NCBI GenBank assembly: GCA_003503945.1
Contig: DOCD01000149.1
Span: 7,911-20,081 of the forward strand
Length of the DNA stretch: 12,171 nucleotides
Origin: Clostridiales bacterium
GTDB taxonomy: Bacteria > Bacillota > Clostridia > Christensenellales > Borkfalkiaceae
Reading direction: 5' to 3'
Position 1 is the first letter of the stretch. Every line of letters begins with the position of its first letter. The position numbers and the translations under genes are program-made. Positions 4,760 to 12,171 of this stretch are shown one piece after another. The notes beneath the pieces are model-generated. The model was given only the letters and a program-made list of their open reading frames with translations. It searched no databases and had not been told where the DNA came from.

Positions 4760-5368
4760 ATGGACGAGTTAAAAGAAACGATAGCTAAAAATCTTACCGA
4801 GCTTCGTACGCACGCTCATCTTACGCAGTTGCAGCTTGCGGAAATGCTCAATTATTCGGATAAGGCCGTTTCCAAGTGGGAGCGGGGAGAAGCCATACCC
4901 GATATCCGCGTACTCATTAAACTTGCGGAAATCTATAACATAAAGGTCGACGATATAATTTCTTCCGCGGCTACTCAGAAGATTGTAAAACCCAAACTCG
5001 ATACCGGCAAAAAACGGCTTTTGATTATCCTTTTATCCCTCGGGCTCGTGTGGTTTGTCGCCACGGGCATTTTTATGGTATTCTTTTTTATCCCGCTGAC
5101 CGAAAGCTACGCGTGGCTCACATTTATCTGCGCGCCCTTCGCGTGTGCGATAATCGCAACCGTTTTTTCGGTAAAATGGGGCAACCGTATAACAAACATG
5201 ATTACTTGCTCGCTTATTGTCTGGACGGCGGCGGTAATTTTCAATGTGTTCGTAAACGTGTTTTCCGACTTCGATAAAATGTACTTTCTGTATATCGTCG
5301 CGGGCGCGTTTGAAGTACTGATTATTTTATGGTTTACGCTTCGCAAATTCTATAAGCGCAAGCGTTGA
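4760..5368 (+). CDS. XRE-family regulator with C-terminal membrane domain
   Basis: A 202-residue protein. Residues 9-65 form a Cro/C1 helix-turn-helix (NLTELRTHAHLTQLQLAEML, then YSDKAVSKWERGEAIPDI and LIKLAEIYNIKVDDI). A Lys-rich linker follows, then four predicted membrane helices near 85-110, 117-138, 146-166 and 172-195, and a basic tail. Such membrane-anchored XRE proteins are widespread in Clostridia and are thought to link an envelope signal to nearby promoters, but few have been studied. The start is supported by domain alignment and by the -10 box 6 nt upstream; there is no SD. gltX begins 12 nt after its stop, and its SD overlaps this gene's stop region, so both are on one transcript. 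Inverted ACTCTAC repeats upstream suggest autoregulation. The signal it senses is unknown. Confidence 0.88.
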   Translation: MDELKETIAKNLTELRTHAHLTQLQLAEMLNYSDKAVSKWERGEAIPDIRVLIKLAEIYNIKVDDIISSAATQKIVKPKLDTGKKRLLIILLSLGLVWFVATGIFMVFFFIPLTESYAWLTFICAPFACAIIATVFSVKWGNRITNMITCSLIVWTAAVIFNVFVNVFSDFDKMYFLYIVAGAFEVLIILWFTLRKFYKRKR

Positions 5369-5380
5369 GAGGTTATGAAT

Positions 5381-7027
5381 ATGGATTTAATTAAACTTGC
5401 AGCAGCACTTATCCCCGATACTGATTTGCTTGCGCCCGAAGAGTACGAGAAAATTTATCCCGAACGCGACCGCGCGCCCAAGGCGGAGGTGACCCGTCTT
5501 GCGCCCTCGCCAACGGGCTTTATTCACCTCGGCAACCTGTATTCGGCGCTTGCCGATGAGCGGAGCGCGCACACCACGGGCGGCGTGTTCTATTTAAGGA
5601 TTGAGGATACGGACGAAAAACGCAGGGTGGACGGCGCGGTGGAAAGCGTAATTCGCAGCCTGAACTATTTCGGCATTAACTTCGACGAGGGCGCGGAATT
5701 GAATTCTCCCTTGAACAAATACGGCCCCTACTATCAGCGCCGGCGCGCCAAAATTTATCGAAGCTTTGTGAAAAAGCTTTTGGAGCAGGGGCTTGCGTAC
5801 CCTTGCTTTTGTACCGAGGACGAGCTCAACGCAGTTCGTGAAAAGCAGACCGCCGAAAAAAAGACGACGGGCTATTACGGCGAGTTTGCAAAGTGCCGCA
5901 ACCTTACCGAAGAGCAAATTTACGAAAATTTAAGGGCGGGCAAGCCCTTTGTTATCCGCCTTAAATCGCAGGGCAGCATAGAAAACAAAATGACCTTCCG
6001 CGACGCGATAAAGGGCGATATCACGGTCACCGAAAACGATCAGGACGTCGTAATACTCAAATCCGACGGTATCCCCACGTACCATTTCGCGCATGCGATT
6101 GACGACCATTTTATGCGCACCACGCTCGTTATCCGCGGCGAAGAATGGCTTTCTAGCCTGCCCGTCCATATCGAGCTTCATAAAGTTTTAGGCTTCAAAC
6201 CGCCCAGATACGCGCACACCTCGTCGCTTATGAAAATGGACGGCGGCACCAAACGCAAGCTTTCCAAGAGAAAGGACCCCGAGCTTTCGCTCGATTTTTA
6301 CAGAAAAGCCGGCTATTTTCCCGTCGCGGTCGTAAAGTATCTTATGACGATTTTGAACTCCGATTTCGAGGAATGGTCGCTTAAAAACCCCGACGCAGAC
6401 TACCGCACGTTTAAATTCAGGATAGAAAAGATGAGCCGCAGCGGCGCGCTGTTCGATTTGGATAAATTAAACGATATTTCCAAAAACGAAATTTCCCGCC
6501 TTTCCGCAAAGCAGTGCTTCGATTTTCTTAAAAGCTGGGTTGACGAGTTCGGCACGGATAAAGACAGGGCGCATTTTGCCGACGAAGAATATATAATAAA
6601 AGTGCTCGAACTCATTATGGGCGTCGGCGGCAAAAAACGCAGAAAGGATATCGAGCGCGCCGAGCAGGGCGTTCGTTTAATCGATTATTTCTTCGACGAT
6701 ACTTTTACCCCCGAATACGCTTACCGCTTCGATAAAGAGGTGGTTAACACGGTTTTGCAAAGCTTTGCCGAGGTTTACGACCCCGCCGACGATAACTCGG
6801 TATGGTTTAACAAGGTCAAATCTATCGCGCCGAAGGTCGGCTTTGCCGCGGAAATGAGCGAGTATAAGGCGAACCCAGAAGCGTACAAGGGCAACGTGTC
6901 GGATATAGCCGAAATTTTGCGCATTGCGGTGACGGGTATGCCCAACTCGCCCGATTTGTGTACGATAATGCGCATACTCGGCAAAGACCGCTCCGTAAAG
7001 CGTTTGCAGGACGGGGAAATTAAATAG
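5381..7027 (+). CDS. gltX: Glutamate--tRNA ligase (class I, clostridial long form)
   Basis: This cytosolic class I enzyme charges tRNA with glutamate. The catalytic core begins near residue 35 with EVTRLAPSPTGFIHLGN, where HLGN (49-52) is the HIGH motif. LRIEDTDEKR follows. A Cys pair in the inserted domain (PCFCTEDEL, 142 and 144) with YYGEFAKC (Cys172) is a probable zinc site. The second signature is KRKLSKRKD (KLSKR 293-297). The C-terminal third is the helical anticodon-binding domain. A ~35-residue N-terminal extension precedes the core, as in the roughly 550-residue clostridial subfamily. I chose the ATG at 5381 because GAGAGG (5367-5372) is 8 nt away; the ATG at 5375 is only 2 nt from it. 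It is probably the middle gene of an operon, with no promoter of its own. Whether it also charges tRNA-Gln (nondiscriminating) depends on a gatCAB locus not visible here. Confidence 0.95.
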   Translation: MDLIKLAAALIPDTDLLAPEEYEKIYPERDRAPKAEVTRLAPSPTGFIHLGNLYSALADERSAHTTGGVFYLRIEDTDEKRRVDGAVESVIRSLNYFGINFDEGAELNSPLNKYGPYYQRRRAKIYRSFVKKLLEQGLAYPCFCTEDELNAVREKQTAEKKTTGYYGEFAKCRNLTEEQIYENLRAGKPFVIRLKSQGSIENKMTFRDAIKGDITVTENDQDVVILKSDGIPTYHFAHAIDDHFMRTTLVIRGEEWLSSLPVHIELHKVLGFKPPRYAHTSSLMKMDGGTKRKLSKRKDPELSLDFYRKAGYFPVAVVKYLMTILNSDFEEWSLKNPDADYRTFKFRIEKMSRSGALFDLDKLNDISKNEISRLSAKQCFDFLKSWVDEFGTDKDRAHFADEEYIIKVLELIMGVGGKKRRKDIERAEQGVRLIDYFFDDTFTPEYAYRFDKEVVNTVLQSFAEVYDPADDNSVWFNKVKSIAPKVGFAAEMSEYKANPEAYKGNVSDIAEILRIAVTGMPNSPDLCTIMRILGKDRSVKRLQDGEIK

Positions 7028-7029
7028 AT

Positions 7030-7752
7030 ATGCAGATTATCGACGGTTTTCTCGTTGCCGCGTTTCTGTTTTTCGTTGGCAGCGTTTCGGGCTGGTGTAT
7101 AGAAGTTATATTCAGAAGATTTTTCTCCGCAAAAAAATGGATAAACCCCGGCTTTTTAACGGGGCCGTATCTTCCGTTGTACGGCTTCGGCGTTGTCGGG
7201 CTTTTTGCGATTTCGCTTTTGCCGATAAACACGGGCTACTATTGGCTCGACAGCGTGCTCATTATTCTGATTATGGGCGTCGTTATGACGCTTATCGAGT
7301 ATATCGCGGGGCTTATCTTTATAAAGGGGCTTAAAATCAAGCTTTGGGATTATACTGACAGATGGGGCAACGTGCAGGGCATAATCTGCCCGTTGTTCTC
7401 GTTTTTGTGGCTACTCGTGTGCGCTTTTTACTATTTCGTGATAGACCCTTTCGTCATTGACGCGGTCATGTGGTTCGTGCACCATATAACATTTGCGTTC
7501 TTCGTGGGGGTATTTTTCGGCGTGTTCTTCGTCGACTTGGGTCACTCCATAAACCTTACCGCAAAGATAACCGCTTTTGCGAAAAAGCATAACATAGTCG
7601 TTTCCTTTGAAAAGTTAAAGGAGAGCATAAAGGACAGGATAGAAAAGCTCGGCGAAAGAAAAGCGAACTTTTTGTTTCCGTTCAAATCCAATAAAACCTT
7701 GAACGAAGATTTGGACGACTACCGCGAAGAGGGTCAGGGAGAAAAGCAATGA
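7030..7752 (+). CDS. CmpB-like membrane protein (putative ABC-transporter type IV, PF06541)
   Basis: A 240-residue polytopic membrane protein. Hydrophobic segments are near residues 6-26, 49-66, 74-98, 121-141 and 148-172. Landmarks of the CmpB family are SGWCIEVIFRRF (20-31), INPGFLTGPYLPLYGFG (38-54), LIEYIAGLIF (87-96) and LWDYTDRWGNVQGIICP (105-121). The last 60 residues form a Lys/Glu-rich cytosolic tail. The family is annotated as a putative ABC transporter component but has no ATPase and no demonstrated function; do not read the name as evidence of transport. It begins 2 nt after the gltX stop, with GGGGAA about 10 nt before its ATG, so it is very likely translationally coupled to gltX. 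No terminator follows before the next gene. Confidence 0.87.
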   Translation: MQIIDGFLVAAFLFFVGSVSGWCIEVIFRRFFSAKKWINPGFLTGPYLPLYGFGVVGLFAISLLPINTGYYWLDSVLIILIMGVVMTLIEYIAGLIFIKGLKIKLWDYTDRWGNVQGIICPLFSFLWLLVCAFYYFVIDPFVIDAVMWFVHHITFAFFVGVFFGVFFVDLGHSINLTAKITAFAKKHNIVVSFEKLKESIKDRIEKLGERKANFLFPFKSNKTLNEDLDDYREEGQGEKQ

Positions 7753-7802
7753 TTTTTATCAGTTTTTCACTTTGCGTTTTATATTTTCACACATTGAATT
7801 AA

Positions 7803-7808
7803 TATAAT
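7803..7808 (+). promoter_or_regulatory. TATAAT box upstream of the ATPase-permease gene
   Basis: A consensus -10 hexamer with 34 nt to the chosen ATG. I see no good -35 partner 16-18 nt upstream, so a separate promoter here is only possible. Read-through from the gltX operon is the alternative. Confidence 0.3.
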
Positions 7809-7842
7809 ACAGTTAATACAAATAATGGAGAGGCTTGAAAAA

Positions 7843-10677
7843 ATGCTACAATTAAAGGATATCAAAAAGGATTATCCCGTCGCGGGGGAAGCGGTGCATG
7901 CCTTAAAGGGCGTAAGCTTAAACTTCCGCAAAAACGAATTCGTATCCATTTTAGGCGCTTCGGGTTGCGGAAAAACCACCCTTTTGAATATTATAGGCGG
8001 GCTCGACAAATATACCTCGGGCGACCTGATAATCAACGGCGTCAGCACAAAGCAGTATACCGACAGGGACTGGGATACTTACCGCAACCACAGCATAGGC
8101 TTCATTTTCCAGAGCTATCATTTAATCCCTCACCAGACGATATTGCAGAACGTAGAGCTTGCGCTCACGATATCGGGCGTAGATAAGGAGGAGCGCAGAA
8201 GGCGCGCCATAGAAGCGCTGGATAAGGTCGGGCTGAAAGACAGGATACACAACCGCCCCAACCAGCTTTCGGGCGGGCAGGCGCAGAGGGTTGCGATAGC
8301 CCGCGCGCTTATAAACGACCCCGAAATAGTGCTTGCCGACGAGCCTACGGGCGCGCTCGATTCAAAAACCAGTGTTCAGATAATGGAGCTTTTGAAGGAA
8401 ATTTCAAAAGACCGCCTTGTCATAATGGTAACGCACAACCCCGAGCTTGCCGAACAGTATTCGACGCGTATAATAAGGCTTCTGGACGGGCTTGTGGTCG
8501 ACGATTCGAAGCCCTTCGACGGCGTCGAAGAAGCTGCCGCCGACGAGCAGCCCGAACAGTTACCCGAGCAAACGACGAACAAGGGCAAAAAGAAAAAGTC
8601 GTCAATGTCGTTCGGCATGGCGTTTATGCTGTCCTTGAAAAACCTTATGTCAAAGGCGAAGCGTACCACTATGGTCGCGTTCGCGGGCAGCATAGGCATT
8701 ATAGGCGTTTCTCTGGTGCTTGCCATTTCCTCGGGCGTGCAGGGTTATATAAAGAGTATGGAGGACGATATGCTTTCGGGCTATCCGCTTACGGTAACCG
8801 AAACCGCGATTGACTTCAACGCGCTTATGGATTTTGCGAATATGTCGGGCACGAAGCTTGAAATCGATAAACTGAAAGACAAGGTTTACGTCGACTCCCT
8901 TCTCGAAACCTTAATGAATTTCAACAACGCAACCGTTACCAACGTTATTACAAAGGATTATAAAGATTACGTCGACGCAATGCCGAAAGACTATTACAAC
9001 GCTTTGCAATACGGCTTTGACTTCGATATGTCTAACTATATATATACGGACTTCAAGCATAAAGTGCCGACGGGCGAGGAGGTGACCGAAAACGTATCGG
9101 TTACGGGCATAAGGGCTATTTACTCTTCCGTGCTCGGCAAACAGCCCGACTATGAGGAATACGCACCCATGATTTCCACCGTGGATTCGTTCGACGAAAT
9201 CCCCGATAATTACAACTATATCCTTTCGCAGTACGATATTTTGGCTTCGTACAACGGTAAAACGGAAAATCTTACCGAAGCGGAATTAAAGGATATTTTC
9301 GAAAATAAAGACAGCCTTATTATGGTTATCCACGATAATTCCTTTTCGGATTTGAACTTCGGGCAGTACGGCTATATGACTCAGGACGAATTTCTGAACT
9401 TTGCCTACAAGGCGCAGGGCGGCGAATACGACCAGAGTATAATAGACAAGTACAACGGCAAGTATGAGAACGGTAAATGGGACGACAACTTAAAAGGCAC
9501 CGATTTTTCGCATTTCGTCGGCGAAAACGCCAAAACCTTCAAATGGTATCCCAATGACACAATATTTACCGTTCCGGAATTAACCGATATATTTAAAATG
9601 AATTATAACGGTATGGAAATACCTATTACAAGATTTGACCCCCAAACCGGCGAGGAAAGAGTTCCGTTCAAATATAATCCCGACTCGGAAAACTTTGATA
9701 AGAGCCAAGGGGTTGATTTAAAGGTCAAAGTAATTCTGCAAAAGAAAGAGGGCTTATCTTACGGCTGCCTTTCTTCGGGTATGTACTACACGAAAGCGCT
9801 TACCGAGCATACGATACAGTCCTCGCTCGGCAGCAATATCGTAAAACACATCAACGAAAAGGGCGCGCTTCAATGGCTGCCGTATAATTATTCGTTTACT
9901 TATCCCACGCCCGAAGATTCAAGCGTACTTGAATCGGCTGACGCAACGTATTATATATTCAATGCGGGCGGAATGATGTCGGCGATGGGCGGAGGCGGTT
10001 CGGCAAGCGCTTTGCAAGTATCCGCGGGCATGGTTGCGGGCAGCGAGCTGCCTACAAGCTTTAAAATTTATCCCCTTAACTTCGACGCGAAGGACCTCGT
10101 CACCGAGTACCTCGATAAGTGGAACGACGCTTGCGAGGAGGGCAAGGGCACTTTGGCGTTTACCAAAGCCGACGGCACCGCCGCCGAAATAACGGGGCTC
10201 GAAGAGGGCGATATGGTTAAGTATACCGATACCGTCGGGCTAATCATTATGATGGTAAACACAATGATTCAGATGATAACCATCGCGCTTATCGCGTTTA
10301 CCGCGCTTTCGCTCGTTGTTTCGACAGTTATGGTGGGCATAATAACTTACGTATCGGTAGTCGAGCGCATTAAAGAGATAGGCATACTCCGCTCCGTAGG
10401 CGCAAGGAAGAAGGATATAAAACGCCTTTTCAATGCCGAAACCTTTATAATAGGGCTCGCCGCGGGGCTCGTCGGTATAATGATAACGTATATATTATCG
10501 CTTATAATCAACGTGATAGTGGGAAGCCTTACGGGCGTGTTCACAATCGCCGCACTGCCTATCTGGCAGGCGCTCATAATGGTAGCCATAAGCGTGGGGC
10601 TTACGCTGATTTCGGGTTTGATACCCGCTTCGGCAGCCGCCAAAAAGGACCCCGTTGTGGCGCTGAGAACAGAATAA
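7843..10677 (+). CDS. MacB-like ABC transporter, ATPase fused to FtsX-type permease
   Basis: A 944-residue membrane transporter. Residues 1-222 are the ATPase: Walker A GASGCGKT (38-45), Q-loop Gln90, signature LSGGQAQRVAIARA (142-155), Walker B VLADEPTGALD (163-173) and H-loop His198. An acidic then Lys-rich linker (228-252) leads to a permease with one membrane helix near 276-298, a very large extracellular domain (about 302-800), and three more helices near 809-837, 866-893 and 908-928. The cytosolic motif KEIGILRSVGARKKDIKRLF is typical of the FtsX/MacB fold. This topology is that of mechanotransmission-type exporters (type VII ABC), which act on envelope substrates rather than import solutes. 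I chose the ATG at 7843 because GGAGAGG (7827-7833) is 9 nt away and the protein then begins MLQLKDIKK as in homologues; the ATG at 7825 lies upstream of that SD. No sensor kinase or regulator is adjacent. The substrate is unknown. Confidence 0.93.
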   Translation: MLQLKDIKKDYPVAGEAVHALKGVSLNFRKNEFVSILGASGCGKTTLLNIIGGLDKYTSGDLIINGVSTKQYTDRDWDTYRNHSIGFIFQSYHLIPHQTILQNVELALTISGVDKEERRRRAIEALDKVGLKDRIHNRPNQLSGGQAQRVAIARALINDPEIVLADEPTGALDSKTSVQIMELLKEISKDRLVIMVTHNPELAEQYSTRIIRLLDGLVVDDSKPFDGVEEAAADEQPEQLPEQTTNKGKKKKSSMSFGMAFMLSLKNLMSKAKRTTMVAFAGSIGIIGVSLVLAISSGVQGYIKSMEDDMLSGYPLTVTETAIDFNALMDFANMSGTKLEIDKLKDKVYVDSLLETLMNFNNATVTNVITKDYKDYVDAMPKDYYNALQYGFDFDMSNYIYTDFKHKVPTGEEVTENVSVTGIRAIYSSVLGKQPDYEEYAPMISTVDSFDEIPDNYNYILSQYDILASYNGKTENLTEAELKDIFENKDSLIMVIHDNSFSDLNFGQYGYMTQDEFLNFAYKAQGGEYDQSIIDKYNGKYENGKWDDNLKGTDFSHFVGENAKTFKWYPNDTIFTVPELTDIFKMNYNGMEIPITRFDPQTGEERVPFKYNPDSENFDKSQGVDLKVKVILQKKEGLSYGCLSSGMYYTKALTEHTIQSSLGSNIVKHINEKGALQWLPYNYSFTYPTPEDSSVLESADATYYIFNAGGMMSAMGGGGSASALQVSAGMVAGSELPTSFKIYPLNFDAKDLVTEYLDKWNDACEEGKGTLAFTKADGTAAEITGLEEGDMVKYTDTVGLIIMMVNTMIQMITIALIAFTALSLVVSTVMVGIITYVSVVERIKEIGILRSVGARKKDIKRLFNAETFIIGLAAGLVGIMITYILSLIINVIVGSLTGVFTIAALPIWQALIMVAISVGLTLISGLIPASAAAKKDPVVALRTE

Positions 10678-10687
10678 TGCACAGCAA

Positions 10688-10721
10688 AAACCTCTGACGC
10701 AGCTTCTGCCGTCGGGGGTTT
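10688..10721 (+). terminator. Hairpin terminator after the ATPase-permease gene
   Basis: AAACCTCTGACG (10688-10699) pairs with CGTCGGGGGTTT (10710-10721) over 12 bp with two G-U pairs. The loop is CAGCTTCTGC. Only three Ts end the stem, so the U-tract is weak. Confidence 0.65.
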
Positions 10722-10763
10722 AAAAATTAATGCCGAATAAGTAATAATTTACCGATAAAATGT

Positions 10764-10792
10764 TTGACAGTAATTTTTGATTGTGGTAGAAT
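10764..10792 (+). promoter_or_regulatory. Strong promoter of the FMN-binding lipoprotein gene
   Basis: -35 TTGACA (10764-10769), 17-nt spacer, -10 TAGAAT (10787-10792) preceded by an extended TGG. The start would be near 10799. The leader of about 25 nt carries AAGGAG (10809-10814) 9 nt from the ATG. It predicts a highly expressed single gene. Confidence 0.78.
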
Positions 10793-10823
10793 AAAGCAAG
10801 AATAAAAAAAGGAGAAAATTCTC

Positions 10824-12038
10824 ATGAAGAAAATTTTTAAAACATTAGCCGTATGCGCTGTTGCCGGCACTCTCTGTGCGGGCGTTGCCGCTATGGCGGG
10901 CTGTGCCGAAAAGACCGAAACCTTTACCGGCGAATACAAATATGACAATGCCTGGACGCCCGGCGATACCTACGGCGTTAAGGTAAAAGTCGAAGTAAAG
11001 GGTGACAAAATCACGAAAGTTACCTACCAGGAGGACACTGACCATTATGTAAACGTATCTCCTTCATGGCAAGCAGGTGTTCCCGAAGGCTCTCTCGGAG
11101 CCACAGCTACGAAGGAAAAGGCACAAAAATATCTTGACGATACTTTCGTAGGTAAAACCGTTAAAGAGGTAAAGGACCTTAAAGTAGCGGTTGACGCTAC
11201 CGGTGCTCCCATAGCTGTTACAAAGGACAATAATAAGCAGACGCTTGACAGCGCTTATATCCTTTCGGGCGCTACGCAGACCAGCGGCAGATTTGTACTC
11301 GCTATCCAGAACGCTCTTAACGATATCCACACGGGCGATGCTTTTGGACTTGTCCATGGCGCGGGCTATGCAGGCTTTGCTTCCGTTACGGTAAAAGCGG
11401 GCGCTATAACCGACGTTCAGCTTTCCGAAGTTTGCCTTCCCACGTATGTTACAATTCCTAACGACGATACCACTATCGGTGCAGATTACAAGGTAAAAGC
11501 TACCGTTAAAGACCACGGCAAAGACGTAGAAAAAACCTTCTACAAAACCGTAACCTTTGGCAGCGTGACTATGACTTATGACGTAACGAAGGGCTATGTG
11601 GTAGGCGACAAAACGATGGTTGAGTTCTTCCAGGACGCTCAGAACGTAAAAACGTACTATAAAGCTGTTATGGCAGGTAAAGTTGCTGTTGTCGTAGGCG
11701 AGGGCAATGAAGGTAAAAAGACCGACGTTATGACAAAAGCGGCTCTTTCCAAAGAAGAAAACGGATATTGGGCAAGTGCAAATGGTTCGGTTCTTACTCC
11801 CGCAACCGGTAAAACTTATTGGATGGCAAACCGTGACGCAACTTGCAAATACGTTAAAGAACATGGCGTTGATAATCTTTTGAATTTAGCCAGGGCTGAC
11901 GCTGAGAATGTTCACTCTTTCTGGATGGACGGAACTGTAAGTACGGGCGCAACTTGGTCTGATATGAACAGTAAAAATACTACTAATTACGTTTCATATG
12001 CTCAGCTTATTAAAAATGCGTTCGATGCAAAGTATTAA
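10824..12038 (+). CDS. Lipoprotein with two FMN-binding-like modules
   Basis: A 404-residue secreted lipoprotein. Residues 1-26 are a lipoprotein signal peptide (MKK, hydrophobic core, lipobox MAGC with Cys27). Two similar modules follow: about 35-168 and 174-404. Each begins with a strand pair like GDTYGVKVKVEVKGDKITKV or GAGYAGFASVTVKAGAITDV, and ends with an FMN_bind-like motif (SGATQTS at 148-154, TGATWSD at 374-380) followed by an Ala/Asn helix. In proteins flavinylated by ApbE the motif is Asp-x-x-Ser/Thr-Gly-Ala-Thr/Ser. Here Ser/Thr-Gly-Ala-Thr is kept but the Asp position is Tyr145 and Thr371, so covalent FMN is uncertain. Related lipoproteins take part in extracellular electron transfer or flavin-linked respiration; that role is inference. 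Strong promoter, SD and terminator make it a single-gene unit, probably abundant. No ApbE or Rnf gene is in view. Confidence 0.8.
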   Translation: MKKIFKTLAVCAVAGTLCAGVAAMAGCAEKTETFTGEYKYDNAWTPGDTYGVKVKVEVKGDKITKVTYQEDTDHYVNVSPSWQAGVPEGSLGATATKEKAQKYLDDTFVGKTVKEVKDLKVAVDATGAPIAVTKDNNKQTLDSAYILSGATQTSGRFVLAIQNALNDIHTGDAFGLVHGAGYAGFASVTVKAGAITDVQLSEVCLPTYVTIPNDDTTIGADYKVKATVKDHGKDVEKTFYKTVTFGSVTMTYDVTKGYVVGDKTMVEFFQDAQNVKTYYKAVMAGKVAVVVGEGNEGKKTDVMTKAALSKEENGYWASANGSVLTPATGKTYWMANRDATCKYVKEHGVDNLLNLARADAENVHSFWMDGTVSTGATWSDMNSKNTTNYVSYAQLIKNAFDAKY

Positions 12039-12053
12039 TTTAAAATAAACAAC

Positions 12054-12085
12054 AAAAAGCGTTCGTTCAAACGAACGCTTTTTTT
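12054..12085 (+). terminator. Rho-independent terminator of the lipoprotein gene
   Basis: A perfect stem, AAAAAGCGTTCG (12054-12065) with CGAACGCTTTTT (12072-12083), a six-base loop, and a seven-T tract at 12079-12085. Confidence 0.93.
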
Positions 12086-12103
12086 GTGTAATCAAATAAT
12101 GAC

Positions 12104-12171
12104 TTTATAAAAGGCTCCCCTTAGTAAGGCCGAGAACGGATTTATAAAAGGCTCCCCTTAGCAAGGGGAGC
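12104..12171. repeat. Tandem partial palindromic repeats at the right edge
   Basis: A 26-bp unit running TTTATAAAAGGCTCCCCTTA then G(T/C)AAGG occurs at 12104-12129 and 12141-12166 with one mismatch (T12125 versus C12162), offset 37 bp. The second copy completes a perfect hairpin (GCTCCCCTT 12151-12159, AAGGGGAGC 12163-12171) and runs off the window. In the first copy the right arm is broken after AAGG. This is typical of a dispersed clostridial palindromic element, with one decayed copy beside an intact one. Confidence 0.75.

Noticed and set aside
8376..8726. 116-codon minus-strand open frame over the ATPase-permease gene
   Set aside because: It lies antisense to Walker B, the H-loop and the linker of a clear ABC protein. 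Ser/Cys-rich low-complexity product with no promoter or SD.
11064..11864. 266-codon open frame on the minus strand inside the lipoprotein gene
   Set aside because: It is antisense to a secure gene with signal peptide, SD and terminator. Its composition (Phe/Cys/Ser-rich) is what the reverse of that gene gives, and it has no SD.
1..12171. tRNA or rRNA genes, and an integrase or transposase
   Set aside because: No cloverleaf with GGTTCAAATCC-type arm, no rRNA segment and no recombinase motifs were seen on either strand.

Overview
The window looks like chromosomal DNA from an anaerobic Gram-positive Clostridia-type bacterium (Bacillota), probably an uncultured gut lineage. The evidence is consensus AGGAGG ribosome binding sites, TTGACA/TATAAT promoters, and a gene set typical of that group: a DegV fatty-acid-binding protein, DUF3899 and DUF6809 proteins, a CmpB-type membrane protein, a clostridial-style glutamyl-tRNA synthetase, a MacB-like ATPase-permease fusion and an FMN-binding lipoprotein. 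Genus cannot be told from this sequence.

Layout. (1) Positions 1-949 hold the 3' part of an oligopeptide ABC transporter ATPase (OppF/DppF type) with an unusual coiled-coil insert. A DUF3899 membrane protein overlaps its end. (2) About 1352-2380 is a compact, AT-richer accessory island. It holds a DUF6809-like gene on the minus strand and a divergent XRE repressor on the plus strand. The shared promoter region carries three GTCA-N6-TGAC operators. Then come a palindromic repeat element and an unannotated cassette that looks like a type I toxin-antitoxin locus: a 34-residue ORF with a sequestered consensus SD, facing a short antisense RNA with a perfect promoter, both ending at one bidirectional terminator. 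(3) 2438-3526 is a two-gene operon (LOG family phosphoribohydrolase, low-molecular-weight tyrosine phosphatase). It converges on a DegV gene (3556-4500, minus) through a shared terminator. (4) 4760-7752 is an apparent operon: an XRE regulator with four membrane segments, gltX, and a CmpB-like membrane protein. (5) 7843-10677 encodes one large ATPase-permease fusion ending in a hairpin. (6) 10824-12038 encodes a lipoprotein with two FMN-binding-like modules, with its own strong promoter and terminator. The right edge enters a second palindromic repeat array.

Most genes are housekeeping or transport. The most notable material is in the 1640-2380 island: the triple-operator divergent switch and the candidate toxin/antisense-RNA cassette. 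A second observation links two distant genes. Both XRE regulators have an extended -10 box ending exactly 6 nt before the ATG and no SD, so both mRNAs are predicted to be leaderless.
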